NCBI GenBank assembly: GCA_020746105.1
Contig: CM036642.1
Span: 2,821,501-2,885,500 of the forward strand
Length of the DNA: 64,000 bases
Origin: Trogon surrucura
Taxonomy: Eukaryota; Chordata; Aves; Trogoniformes; Trogonidae
Reading direction: 5' to 3'
Part shown: positions 37,901-51,400 of the stretch, piece by piece
Layout: each line of letters starts with the position of its first letter
Numbering within the stretch: position 1 is the stretch's first letter
The notes under the pieces: generated by a model
Told to the model about the DNA's origin: nothing
The model's input: only the letters and a program-made list of their open reading frames with translations
The model's database searches: none
Position numbers and translations under genes: made by a program

Positions 37901-39347
37901 ACGTCCTTCTTTGTCTTGCTCTAGCATGTGCCACAGGGGTGTATTTGACCTGTGAGCTATTTCTGCATATATCTGATAATTCCTCAGTTAATTAGGGAAC
38001 TGGAAATGAGATGATGTGAATTAGCCATTTTTCTTATCTTTTCTGTGTTCTGTTGCATCTTCTATCTTTTCTGAATTTTCTGAAGTACAAGGGACAAGCA
38101 GGTCGAAAATGGAAAGAAAATTAGAACCACTTGGCCTAGTGCCTGCCTTTACAGTGTGTTGATTAGGTTTTAATTGGCAATTCTTTTCTGTAATACAAGA
38201 TAATTACAGAGATTTCCAGGAATTGTTTGTAGAATAGGAAGAAACAGACACATCTGAGTTCTACTGGAGGAGTTTAATTAAAGACTTTATAAAGTGCAAC
38301 AGATGGTGCTTTGCTGGTTAGGAAGACAGGCGTGAGGGCTCTTGTAGACACTCGGCCATGATGGTTAGAGCTTCGGCTCCCTGCTGGCTGGTGGTGCTCT
38401 GACATGATCTTCCATTAGGGGACTCGAGCAATCCAAGGATAACGTGCACTTTGTATTCTGGCCCAAATTGTGAAGATCGCTTTTCAGAAGGTGTCGAGTT
38501 AGGCAGCTACAGAGCGAAATTCCTTCTGTGCAGGGCAGGACTACCCTTCCCATCAGGAGCTTTGCTTTCACTGACCTGCTCTTGTTGCCAATTCTTCTGA
38601 ACCTTGCATTTTTCATGTTATTTCTAAAGTCATGGGAGCAGGTTGAAAAAGAAGAAAGGCTGTTCTGAATTGCATGTTCACAAAATGGCTTCAGAATATG
38701 ATCTACTTGTTTATTATTGCAGTTGAATTATGATTTCTGCTTGTTCCCCAGCTCTGCTGTAGCTTTGATGAAATTTAGCTTTGTGCATCATCAGAGAGTC
38801 ATCTCAGGAGGGGAAAAAATAGCTAGTGGTAGTAGACATTACAATGGAGAATTGTGCTCTAGGAAGAGTTTTCTGGGTTCTCAAATTTTAAACCTAAAAC
38901 TGCAGAACAAATGGGTGGTAAACAGGGAATATTTCACCTAGATGTTCAAGTAAAAGCAGCAATTTGTGACCATCTTGTTGGCCCATCAGAGACACCTGTG
39001 AGATAAGTACACTTTCGAACTGTCTTTAAAGGCATACATTAGCTCATGTTTAAATGATTTTTTTTTTTTTTTCCCTTGCTTTCTTTTAGCCTTGGTAGTG
39101 CTGGAGGGGGGAGTTTCCATGGGATTAAGTCTTTAAACAGCTTTGCTTTTTGGAGGTTGGTGTTCATTTCACTTCAGGCTTCATTTTACCTGTATTGAAA
39201 GGTGATTACCTGGAAAGTATTTGGTTACTCTGGGCTTTGACAAAGGCAGCACCAGATGCTCAAGAACTGTTTTAAACATAAACTCTGAGTTTAAGTGCTG
39301 TGTGGTTGTTTTGTTTTTCTTTTGCTGTGGTTTGCTTTTTTTTAAAG
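19994..39347 (+). other. Long stretch without supported coding exons, probably first intron
   Basis: The plus strand is T- and G-rich, as in the introns of the large gene downstream. I found no convincing coding exon, RNA gene or intact transposon. It holds simple A/T runs (22289-22304, about 22941-22966, about 37029-37045, about 39059-39072). The composition and lack of another promoter favour one long intron leading to the exon at 39348. Confidence 0.45.
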
Positions 39348-39423
39348 AATTGTTTACAAACCCCTATGGCTAATGCTTGCAGTTGGCTGTTTTTGTTGTG
39401 TGGCCTTAGGATCTCCCTGAAAG
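39348..39423 (+). CDS. Exon 1 of giant gene: signal peptide
   Basis: ATG at 39366 opens MANACSWLFLLCGLRISLK, with a hydrophobic core and the first base of a Gly codon at the end. The donor AAG|GTGAGT is a perfect consensus, and phase 1 fits exon 2. A pyrimidine-rich acceptor ending AAAG at 39347 suggests that the 5' UTR continues in an upstream exon. Confidence 0.75.
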
Positions 39424-42400
39424 GTGAGTGGGGGTAACTTTCGTACAGACTACTTGTTGTATTGCTTTGTTTTTAATTTTTTAATCAGTGGGGATACTAT
39501 TACCTTCTGAAAACTCTAAGGCATTAGAGATGACGGTAACCAAAACTTCGTAATTGAAGTGATAGGAGCGTTGATGAATGGAAAAACTGGAAAGTTAGGT
39601 TTATTTCTAGCTTTGGTACACTCTGTGTGGCTTTGAGAAGTCAGCTAATTTGTGTAAGTGTACCAGTAACAAGAAGGAGCTTATCTGACTGTGGAATGTC
39701 GGATGTTTTGATTCAGCTTCCTTGTTAATAAGACAGGCTTAGAATATTTCCTTTGCTTTTTTAGTCACTACACTGATGGGATGCTGTGTCCCATTCATAA
39801 ATGCTGCTTCTCTATAAGGGCCAAGCATTGTTCTTAACAGTCAAAATTATTCTATTAGTATACAAGTGCTTTTAACATCGGCGACAAATTGTGCAGATAC
39901 TGAATTATGGTGTAATAATAACTGGTCATTTAGCTTGGTTTTTTATTTGTACCTTTTTTCTTTAGGGACCTCCTCCCTCTCACCAGGTTGCAGCATAGAC
40001 TGCCAGACCCACTGTCTCATAGACTGCAGGCGGGGACATTACTATACAGCTGGTAACTGCTTGGAATGCCCAACAGGTTTCTAGTAAGTGTCCTTCCTTC
40101 CCTTCAGCTCAGCACTTGTACTTCTGCAATAACAAAGTTAAACATTTGGGACAGAATTTCTGCATTCAGAATGTTCTGAGAGCTATCATGTAATGCGGAT
40201 GAGGAGGTGGGGCACAAAGCGAGTCCCTTATAGATGAATAATCAGCTGACCAGGAAAGTCAACATCATAGACTTAAAATGCTGTCCAGGGCTTTCTGCTG
40301 TTATTCGAACTCATGGCTGGGTTATGTTGCAAACAAGCCCTCCCTGAGCCATTTTCAGTTGGAAAGCTGTCCTAAACCTTGGTGTATCATCACCAGTGTG
40401 CTCTCTCTTCCTCGGCGGAAAATCACTGAGATTGCTTTCTCTGACACACAGCTCACTTTGCAGTCACCACTTCTACTCTCATTTGGAGTTTTCAGACGCA
40501 ATCTCAAACCAGATTATGAAAGACCGTTATCTTGAACCGTAAGCTCAGGTTGCCACATGTCCTGCTGCAAATTTTATCCTTGCATGTGCAATTCAGGTGA
40601 TGCACCCTGAGCTTCTGTCTGTGTGTGTTTGAATTCTCTGAGATTCTGAAGGGATCCAATTTGAGTCTGTGCTTCTGTGACTAAAAGCATTTGTTTGAGC
40701 AGTTGGTGAGGGTGATATTGCTTTATCTACACAACATAAATATTGGCTGGGAGGAGACAATTCTGAAGTGGAATAATTTAGTTTTATAACTTCGTTATTT
40801 TTGATCCAGTTGCCCTGGAGGTCAAGCAGCTCCAAGAAAATGCCCGCTGGGAACAGCCAATGAACTTACTGCTCAAGCAGACATCACAGCCTGCCAGGTA
40901 AGCTGAAGGACAAGGGAATAGAGCAAACAGGTGAAGTAGTACTTTTTGTCTCTCCACCCATATGTTTTGAATCATATGATTTCAGGCTGCTTCTCAGATT
41001 TTTACAGTCTGATTTGAAGTTTTTCACAGAGTTCTTGCATTGTTTGGCTCTAATTTGGCCCGGAGAAAGTAGGTTGTCCCTCCAGGTAGATAGTCAGCAA
41101 CACTCTCTCCATGGGTTGTTTACACCAGTGACAGTAAAAAGCCTATCTTGGGAGCTCTCAAGAGTACATATGCTGGGTTTTGAAAATGGCTCAAGATCCT
41201 TTCTTGTGGAATTTGAGCTGAGGATATCTGAAATTCCTGTTTTATGTTATTCATGCAAGGGTGTTTATGTGGAACTGAGGCTCTTTGCAACTTTGCTGCA
41301 GGTTTGTCCCAGTGGCTATCTCAGCCTAGAGAGTGGAGCTGGGTGCCGTGCGTGTCCAGATGGCTATTCATGTGATCCACACAGTGGTGTGCAGAGGAGC
41401 TGTGGTCCTGGTCAGTATTCACCAGAGGGACAGTTGGACTGTCAGGCATGTCCAGAGAAATACATCTGCCCAGATGGACAGAGCAGACAGGTACAGAACG
41501 AGCATGTTATTCCCCAAGGCCTACCTTGGTGTAGCAATGGCCATTAGACCTTCTGGTGACAGGAATTTGTGTTTCTACCCCTTAGCGTTGTTTGGCTGAT
41601 CAGCAGCCAGATCCAAGCCACACTCGTTGTGTAACCTGTGCTCCTGATTCTTTCTCAGCTGAAGACGCTCTGCTCTGCCAGGGATGCCCAGCGGGTAAGT
41701 ACATGTCACAAGCATCTTCTGTAGTCATTAAAACATAGAACTTGAGGAGACTGAAATGACACTTTGCTCTAGTAAGACTTAGTTTGTTGTAGAACTGAGC
41801 AATTTGTAGTCTTTACAGCAGCTTTTTTTGTATTCCTGAAATTAACATGTTCTTGGATAAAAAAAAAAAGTCATTTATATGGTAGCCTTCAACAAACAAG
41901 AGCTGACTGAAATGCTATTGAAGATCTAGATACAGGGAAAATGCTTCATTGGAAATTAAGCAAACCCTGAATAAAATGTAAAATTCTGTAACCCTCCTAC
42001 GTTGTTTGTTTGGGTTTTTTTCTTGCAACTTGCCATAAATTCTTGAAATTGTTTCTCAGCTTGAACATGGGAAGTCTGAAAATGTCACTGAGTTTCAAAG
42101 CTTTTTTTTCATTTATTGTTGGTTAGCTTTAGTAGCCAGTGATGCTCCTGGATTTCTGCCCTGTACTTGTTCTTTGTCTTTTCTCAGTGTAAACACAGTA
42201 TAATCCTTTATCTATCTAATCTGGTGACCTTTTGAAAGTTCAAGTGCTTTAAACATCTTAAAATGTCTTTTCTGGAGCAGGTTTCCTTGCTTCCTCCGGA
42301 TAGCCCTTGCCCCCAGTGCAGCACAATTTAGCTGCTTACATACACCGAGTGGGAAGACTGAAATGTGAAGGACAGGCAGGTGCAAATGGTTGAGGCTGAT

Positions 42401-45400
42401 CCATCTTTGACTTCATGTATTACTTGATTTTGCTCACAACTGTGAAAGACCTTTTCTGTAACACAATCTATTGGAATGGCCTGCTTTCCATTCCTTTAAT
42501 GGCATCTCATTGCCATTAGGTAGAAAATGCTTTTAATGTGTAAGTAAATAAAGCGTGCTTACTGCCAGCAGTCCTATGCGGGCTCTAGGCTGTTCAGGTA
42601 CCAGCTTGCCAGTGACCATTCCAGACTTTGCTGCTGTTGAGCACACAAAATGTAAATAGGCTCTGAGAAGCGGTACAGTGCTCTGTTGCCTAATATCTCT
42701 CGTATTCTAGGACACTACTACCACCTTTAGCTTTGCCTTGAGCATGTGCTAATAAATACTTTTTAACTGCACAGTACCATAGCTCAGACTGAGTACTTTG
42801 ACACAGTTGGTCTCCTGGTTTTCTGTGGAAGGTAGTTCGTATCCTGCCAGATCAAAGCATGTTCAGGTCTGCCTTCAGGGTGCAATGGTCGTTTACCCTG
42901 TTACAGTTTAGCCAGCACATATGATGTGTGCTTTCCCATTTGTCTGCTGCAACACACAGGTGTCCACATGCAAGACACCCATCACCTCTTGACTGAGTTT
43001 CAATTGTCCAGAATGTGATTTCTGAACCATACGTTGTTTTCTTTTTGTCTGTAGGTCACTTCTGTTCTGATGGCCTTGCAGTCCCTCCATGCCCAGCAGG
43101 GAGTTTCAAGCCAAAAGAGCAACTTCATGCAGTCAGCAGCAGGAACTCATTCTTGCCAGGTCTGTGCCATAAAAGATCGTCATTTTGGACAGTGGGTAAT
43201 AATTCTACCTGTAAATCACACCATTAAGCACATTCTAATGAAGGGGCTGGCAGTTAAAGCTTTGAAAATGTCAGAGTACCTTGATGCCTCTCACAGCGGT
43301 ATAAAAAAATGCTTCTCCTTAGTGTTGTACAAATGGAAGAATAGAGCCAGAGGGAGATTCAGGGAATGAGCTCAGTTCACTAAAGTAAACTTGTGCCCAA
43401 GTTGAGAATGTTTTGTCCAGAGTCACAAATCTCCAGGTGCACTGCTAGGAGCAGTTCAATTGCTCAGCCTCCCTTTACGTCTGCTGGGTTTTTCCCCTCG
43501 GAGAGGTACATGTGCTAAGGAAGTAATTATCTCCAAGTCAAGTCATACTTTTTCTTTTTGATCGTTTCTACTGAATGACTCAGTTGCTAAAGCGTTTTGA
43601 CTGTTGAATGATTTTTTTTTTTTACTCGCCAGCTAAATCTAGGAAATTGCTGCTTTCCGCCCACTTCTGAAATTAAAACCAGAAATGCATTTACATGGTG
43701 CAGCAAGGAACAAACCTCACATCTCATCACGACAGCCAAATTCAAGGGACAGGGCCAGTGGCACCTGAACAAACACTGTAGCAGCTGCAAAGTAAATTAG
43801 AGTTTTAGAACTCTTTCAGCTGAATAATGTATGCTGTTATGCTATGCCTGTACTACTTTATCTAATGAAGTTGTCAACTCTAAGGAGCATTTGGCAAAGG
43901 TAGGACAATGCCTGCTGCAAAGTAGCAGGGGACACGTGAAAAAACTGTGACTAGCCACCGAATATCTCACGAGTGCTACTATGAGGTAAATGATGGCTTG
44001 TATGCCGTTAGACTGTCTCCACCATCTACACTACAGTGTGTTGTGTGGGTGGATGGCGGAGGGAGAGATGACCCTTAAGCTTGCTTTGCACCCTGCAGAT
44101 CCGAATTTGGACCTATGTTTTGAGTCTGTGGGGAGGGCAGCCTAGATTTTAATAAACTCATGTAGTTTTGGGGGTGCAGTAAGGCTCTGTCACAGCCTGC
44201 AGAGGCACATACACACTAATGTGAGCTTGAGCTTTGACAAGTGTTTGGAAGGCAGCCAGGGGTTCAACCTGGAAGTACTCCAGGGAGCCATCATCATCAG
44301 CCAGTATTTTCCCTTGCCCCGAATTGCTCTGTTTGCTTTGTGCTCTTGAAAGGCCTGAGTCAGGAGTATAGCAACTACTCCTGTGCTAAATTTGTGTTTC
44401 CTTTTCAGAGTTAAATGTTTGGGGACATTTTGTAATGAAATGCACTTACTGAACATGGTAACACCAGTAAGGGATTGTTGTTTTATTATGTATTGATCTT
44501 ACTAGTGTTCCTTTTAAGCTGCAATGTAAGCATCTTTTGTTTAACACACAGCATCTTAAAGCTCACAGCTCAAATTGGTTGTCATTCAAGCAGCTGTCAA
44601 TGTTTCTGTCAATGTTTCTGTATCTCCAGTCTAGGAAACTCACTCATTTCTCCCTGTATTCAGAATGCAACCAGAAACAGCTCAGCTTTCATAGAGACCT
44701 CGGGCATTCTTACAGCTGAGGCCTAAGTATCATGATTATCAAATATTCCTGCATCAGTGTGTGTTAAGGCTGATGCTTTTGCTTATTTTGTAATGTATGT
44801 CATTTCTTGTGTTATCGGCTTGGAACACAGTGGAGATGGTTTTACTGCTTCTGTGAGCCACTCGACCGCAGTAACAGCCAGCTAATCCAATACCACCACC
44901 TTCTGGCTTTGCAGTAACTTTATTGTTGGTATGAGTGAACCTCCATCATGCTTCCTTGCTGTAGGTGGAAATCAAGGAATTATATCTTGTAGGACCCTCT
45001 GTTTTGTCAGCAGCTCATGCTCCCTTTGGGACCTTTAACTGTTTTCCTCTCTTTAGGAGTTGGCTTGTGTTTGAAGTGCCCTGCTGGGTATTTTTGTCCT
45101 GCTGGAGCAGGTTACCCAGTCCCGTGCCAGCCAGGTACGTACAATCCTCTCCAAGGACAGGATGAAGCCACCGATTGCAGAGCCTGCCCAGCAGGGAGAG
45201 CTTGTACTCAGGCTGGCTTAGCCCAGCCTGACACAGAGTGCTTACCAGGGTAAGTCTTGGTGGTTTTCTGTGCTTCTGTTTGTGTTTGAGTATATTTTGC
45301 CTCCATCGGTTTTGCTTTGTGCATAGAGAGGTGCAGGTGGCATCCTCTGCCATGTTCAGATTTTATTGCGGTTTCTGGTAAATCAGTGTGATGTAGTTAG

Positions 45401-48400
45401 TTCTGGGGGAAGGCGCTGCTGCCTGCTATTGCCACAAAATAGGTGGTAAATATAGACAAGAGTGAAGCCAGGCCACACATCCTGTAGTTATGCTTTTCTT
45501 CTCGTGAAGAATGTATGACACAACCAGTCCATTTACAGTGTTTCATTTTCAGTATTTCTGCATTATTGGTTGTCAGTTGCATTGTCACCAGCCACAGCAT
45601 CCAGTACTTTAGCTTTTTCCCGGCTGCAGTGTTCATCCTAATATTCTGGTAGGACACAGTGTTTGTCTTCCTCTTGCATCAAAACATTTGTCCCAGCTAG
45701 CCTGCTGTGTTTTGTTAGGTACGTGTGCCCAGTGGGCTCATCCAGCCCCCACTTTCCCAGCAACGCCTGTCCTCCAGGAACAGTTGGCAACGACTTCAAC
45801 CTCTTTGATAAGTCCCAGTGTGAAGCATGCCCTGCTGGATTTGCCTGTTTGAGAGGTGTGTGGCTTTATGGAAAAGTGAGTTGTGTTCTCTGGTACTCAG
45901 TATCACAGAGCCTGCCAGTAAGTACTAGAGCAGGTCAGTGAATTGTTTTAGTGACTAGTTCTGTGATAAAGCCTCTCATGAACAGGGGAGGTAACTTTTG
46001 TTATCCCATCCTCAAGAGAGGAAAAGTACAAAATGAGGAGAAAGCTTAACCTGGGGTCATCCAGCAGAGCTGAAGACAGAATGAGGATACTGGATTTTAT
46101 GAAGCCTGTACGCTACCCACTGGGCTGCACTGCACATCCCTGCCCATGGCAGGGGGGTTGGATTAGATGATCTCTAAGGTCCCTTTCCAACTTAAGCCAT
46201 TCTGTGATATTTGTCTTTGTGTTTACAGGAACTGGGGGGAAACAGAAACCTCCCACTCCATGCCCACCAGGTCACTACTGCCCACCAGGCACAAAGCACC
46301 CGATGCAGCACAAGTGTGCCCCGGGCACCTGGAGCAATAGGACAAGCTTGACCTCGCAAGAGGAGTGCTCTTGGTGCCCTGTGGGCTGGTTTTGTGTAGG
46401 AGGAGCCCGTATCCCTACTGGGATGTGTAGCTCGGGACACTACTGCCCTCAAGGTAGGCAGTTTGTTTGCAGGAATGGTGGAGGTTTCATTTATTTCTGT
46501 CTCGGGGAAACTTTGTGGACTCTGGCAAAATCGCACACTGATTTTATCAGTCTATTTTTTTTCAGCAAAGTATTCCAGTATGGAGTTGGGATAACAAACT
46601 GTCCATTCTGTGTAATCAATACTTTATACTGTCTGAACTGAGCATGTTGGTGTTGTTATTTTCTTTCCTTTAACTTACAAAGAAATAAACTGATAAAGAG
46701 CAATTCTAAATTTGAAACTCCCTGCAAAGATTTGCTAAGTGGTGATTAATATTTTGTTGTTGTGTTGTTCTCAGAGCTGTAAGCAGTAATTTTGGTATGT
46801 ATAAATATGCAATGTTACTATAATTAATAACAATGAGGAACAGAGGGCCTCATTGCCTTCTGTCTTCAAGGCTGTGTTAAGCATTAGGATGGTTCTCTCC
46901 TCTTCCTTTGGAAAGGGACATGGAGGGGCACGCAGTACCCCTGCCCTGCGGGAACTTACAGTACCAGGCTGGGAAACAGCCGAGTGGAAGATTGTGCTGC
47001 CTGCCCTGCAGGAGCTTTCTGCGCAAGCGGGACCTCCAAGCCAGCTCTGTGCCCAGGGTAAGTACACTGCACAGGCTGCAGTAATTGTGTAAGTGCAAGA
47101 GACAATATTTCTACGTGGCATTTCAAAACACTTCTGATTTTTAAGTAACATCTTTGTGTACCAGAAATGTTCGAGTTCCTTTCACCTTGCATGTTACCAG
47201 GTGGTCCGGACAAGTTTTTTTCTGTCAGGCAGTTCCTTAGCTCCAGAAATGGTAGATTTCTTCTGTACAAAAGAAAGTAGACCAGAGGTGCACCATCCTT
47301 TTCTTGGTCACTTTGTTGTTTGTGACTCTGCTTTTTGTTGTATTTTCCTCTGCAGAGGAACCTATCGTATGGAACCTGGCGCAAAAGTGGCTGCAGACTG
47401 CATCCCTTGTCCTGGCGGGTATTACTGCCCTGAGCTTGGCACTGTTACTCCTCAAACATGTGGTGCTGGCAACTTCTCTGTAAGTAGCAATAATTTTATA
47501 CTGGCATCTGTTCAGTGTCAGGGCTGAGTTGTGGTGGAAAGGAGACCTTCAAGGGGAGCTTGAAGCTTTGGGTACTTCAAAAGAAGCACTGGAATGAGCC
47601 TATGTCTTTGTGTGATGAATCTTAAGTATTTGGGTTGATTGTGTGTAGTGCTTTAAACAATATTGGCCACCTGCGCTGACCCTCCAAGTAATGAGCTGGA
47701 AGTGCTATTGCAGAGAAGGCACTGGAAGTGTTCCTACGCAACAAGGTTTGGAGCTGCTCTGGGCATGATGCTCAAAGTATGTATTACGTGTGCAGTAATG
47801 CTTTTGCTGTTATTCCTGCTCCAGAGTTTTGCACTAGCAATTTGAGGTGCATCTGTCATGTGTCTGGCAGTGGGTAGCTGAGTAGATACTTCGAGTTTTC
47901 ATTATCCTGTTTCTTATTTATCTGCCTCAAATCTGTAATGAATAATTTTAGTGGTAATTGCCATGTTTCCCTGTTGATGGGAAATGGGCTTGTCTCTCCT
48001 GTCAAATGGCACCAGTATCCCTCTCCAAGCCAGTTTTCTGTCACTGCATGAATTTGGTAGTTATCACTGGAACCCTTTATTAAGAATGGAGAAGAGATAA
48101 ACGATAAATGGAGATTTTAAGTATGGCAAACAGACGTAGACTTGTTTGCACTTTGGAGCTCGGTGTAGCAAAGCAAAACGAGGAAATGTGTGGGTTTTCT
48201 CTGCTCCTACTGGCGAAGGGTGTTGGATTGACTGTCACTTCTTGTGTCTCAGCACAGCTTGCCAAATGCGCAGAGATTCTTTTGTGCTCTAAAAGTGGAA
48301 CCATGTGCCTTTCGTCTTGTAGGACCAAGGTTCAACCTCCTGCTTGCCATGTCTTGTTGGACATTACTGCGCCAGTGAGCACACCAGCCGGGAGGTGATG

Positions 48401-51400
48401 CTTCTTGTCATGATTTGCCCAGCAGGCCTCTTGTGCCCAGAAGGACAGGCAGTTGTTCCAGATGCCACTGCAAATGCCTGCCCGAGAGGATACTACTGTC
48501 CCCAGGGAGATAATGTAAGTAAATCTGCTTTGGTCCTTGGGATTCACTTTTCTCTCATCAAGTTAGCCGTACACTTACAATCTGCACTGGGATTAGGCTT
48601 GGTGTAGGAGCCTTTCTTAAAAATTTTTTTACCATTTTCTGTATTCTTTTGGTGTTTGTAGGTCTTAGCAGTATTTGCCCGGCATAAAGCTGTTCATAGT
48701 ACTGGGATAACTGTTGTGAGGTGCTGTGTATGATATGGAGGATTGGATTGACATTCTACAATCTTCGCAGCATTTACAGCAGATTCTAGTGTTCCTTTTC
48801 AGTGTTTGTTCTCAGTTACTGGGAAGAATTGTTTTCACAGCTTCAGCTGCTTTGTGGGATGCAGCAGTCATTAGTATGCTAAAGAAACATTTTTTTTCTA
48901 TTTCATTCCAAGGGCTTGCAAGCGAAGCCTTGCCCCAATGGGACCTATGGTGAGCAGAAAGGTCTAAGCAGCGCTGATCAATGTTTACCATGTCCCACGG
49001 GGAAGTACTGCTACAGAGATGGGATCGAGCCTCGAGGAATTCCCCACCCTGTAAGCATAGCCCAGTTTCTCCCGATTTTTCTTTCCAAAGGCTGCAACTG
49101 TTAAAGGAGGAAACCTATTGCATGTTTTCTGTCTCTGCTTTGCCTTCTGCCTGTCAGTGCAGGCTGTGAAAGAGAGTTCAAAGGCCAGGAATTGGTTGCT
49201 GCTCTGTCTCTAAAGAGTTTTGGGATCTTTCATTGTGATTGTCTTGTCTCTGAAAAGAGTGAACTCTTGAAATACTAACAGCTATTAACAAGAGGAACCA
49301 TAATAAGAGTAGAAAATGCAGTTGGATTCTCTTCAACATGGTTGAATCCATGCTTTTATTTGAGAGCAAGGTGATAGCGCTATGCAGTTAGAACTCTTCT
49401 CCAAACGTGGAAAAGCATCTTACCCACAACTGTACAGGCAATGTGTAGGGCCTATCGCAACAACAAGATTTTTATCTTCAGAAAATCGTGCCAAAAATAA
49501 TTATCCTGCATGGTCAGAGTTTTACTGATAGGACTGCGAATCGCCTTCCTTCCCTTTTCTACTCGGTTTTCTTGCATTACAATAAATCCAGGTCACTGAA
49601 ATTGTAGATGAAGCTTGGATCTTCCTGTGTTGAATCTTAACAGATTTATGTTCCCTGCTCAGATAAAAGAAAACAGCAAAGGCATGCCTGACTGTTTTGC
49701 TTTCCAGACTGGAGATTGCCCACTTGGCTATAGCTGCCCTCTGGGGACCGGGTTCCCTTTCTCCTACCCCTGTATGCCAGGCTCCTTCTGTGATAATTCC
49801 AGCATAGAGAGTGAAGACACTTGCAAACCATGTCCACGTGGGTACTACTGTGACTCTCCTGCCATGTCAGAGCCCAAGTCTTGCCCAGCAGTGAGTTGTC
49901 CTTTCTTGGTTATCTAATGGAAGAAGCTGGTATGTGAGAGTCTATTGAGTAGAAGAGCCATAAAAGCTGTATTAAGCTGACTTTGTTTTGCAGGGCTTCT
50001 ACTGTGTTGAAGGCAGCTCTAAACCCAAACCCTGCCCAGAGGGGACATATGGCAACAAGACGGGGCTGTCTGGACCCTTGGAGTGCAGCCTCTGTGGCTC
50101 TGGTTTCTACTGTGCTGCTCCAGGACAGACTGGGCCAAGTGGTCCCTGTAAGGCCGGGTTCTACTGCCAGGGCAGGGCCCTGACTCCAGTAAGTCACATA
50201 GCAGGTTTTTTCTCCTCTTTATCTAGTTATGCACCGCTGTAGTGTGCTTTGGTTTGGTTTTTTTTTTTCCCCACTGTGGTGTTATTTATTAACCCAGTGA
50301 CGCCAAGAGCTCATGATTTTGTATTGCTCACACTCAAGTTTATGGCATGAGGACCACTTTTGCTTCCCTCAAAGGGAGTTTAACCACATCACATTTTTCC
50401 CTCTCAAAACTAACACCGCCCCCTTTAACTAAAAATGTAGCCAGGTGAAAAGTTTAGTGGGCGCGAGTCACAGTGGGATTCCAAGTCTAAAAAGACTATC
50501 TTTTTTCTTTGCTATATTTCCCTTCAGTAGGTATTGTCTGTGCTCTGTACAACAGAATATGTCTCTGGTTTCCCTTCTTGTGTTGCCTTAGGTCCAAATC
50601 ACTGTGATGACTTCCATGTTTTTTAACCCCATTTACTTTTTTCTGAACGATGCCTTTTCCAATTTCAGATGCCCACAGATGGTGTGACGGGAGATGTGTG
50701 TCCGTCTGGGGCTTACTGCCCACCCGGCTCTCCCTTACCTATCCCCTGTCCCCCAGGAACTTACAGCAACATGACTGGGTTGAGAAGTCTCCGTGAGTGC
50801 TTGGATTGCCCACCTGGGTGAGTGTCATCTTCAGAGAATATGGATCAATTCTGTTCCATTGCAAAGGGGTTGCTTACCCCTCAAGTTTTTTGGCTCAGCA
50901 GCCCACCCTTACCTTCAGCCCTCTTAGAGAAGAGTTCCCTCTCTTCCCAGGGATCTAGTGCAGCAGGTGACCTGCCTTCCTCATTGCTACATAGCTGCAT
51001 CAGTAGATTTACAATAAGGAGCCTGAATTGTCAGAGCTTCCACCAGCTTTTACTGCTCACTGGCTTCTGTCGAGACTCATTAGATCTGTAGTGCAGGATG
51101 ACTTGACCTAGCAGCTCTTGCTTGAACATTCTCGTTAATATTAATTGGGTAGTCCTTTTAGATTACCAGACAGTATAATTCACCACCCTGTTGCCTTCCT
51201 TTTAATAACGCTGAAATTACACATCTAATTCTGAAGGAAAAGATATGGACTGTGCTGGCTTTCACCTCTCCAAGGGAGAGCATAAAGTATGTGGTGCTTA
51301 GTAAGGCGCACGAGGGACAGTCTGACTTTCAGGTGGTCCTATCTTCGTGCTGGTGTGACCAATGATGTGTGCAAGATATTTTTTGTATTGAGACTGTGCT

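Noticed and set aside
43622..43798. Open stretch in intron 6 with an acceptor-like start and HCSSCK near the end
   Set aside because: No GCC2/GCC3 pattern and a poor donor; exon 6 joins exon 7 in frame without it.
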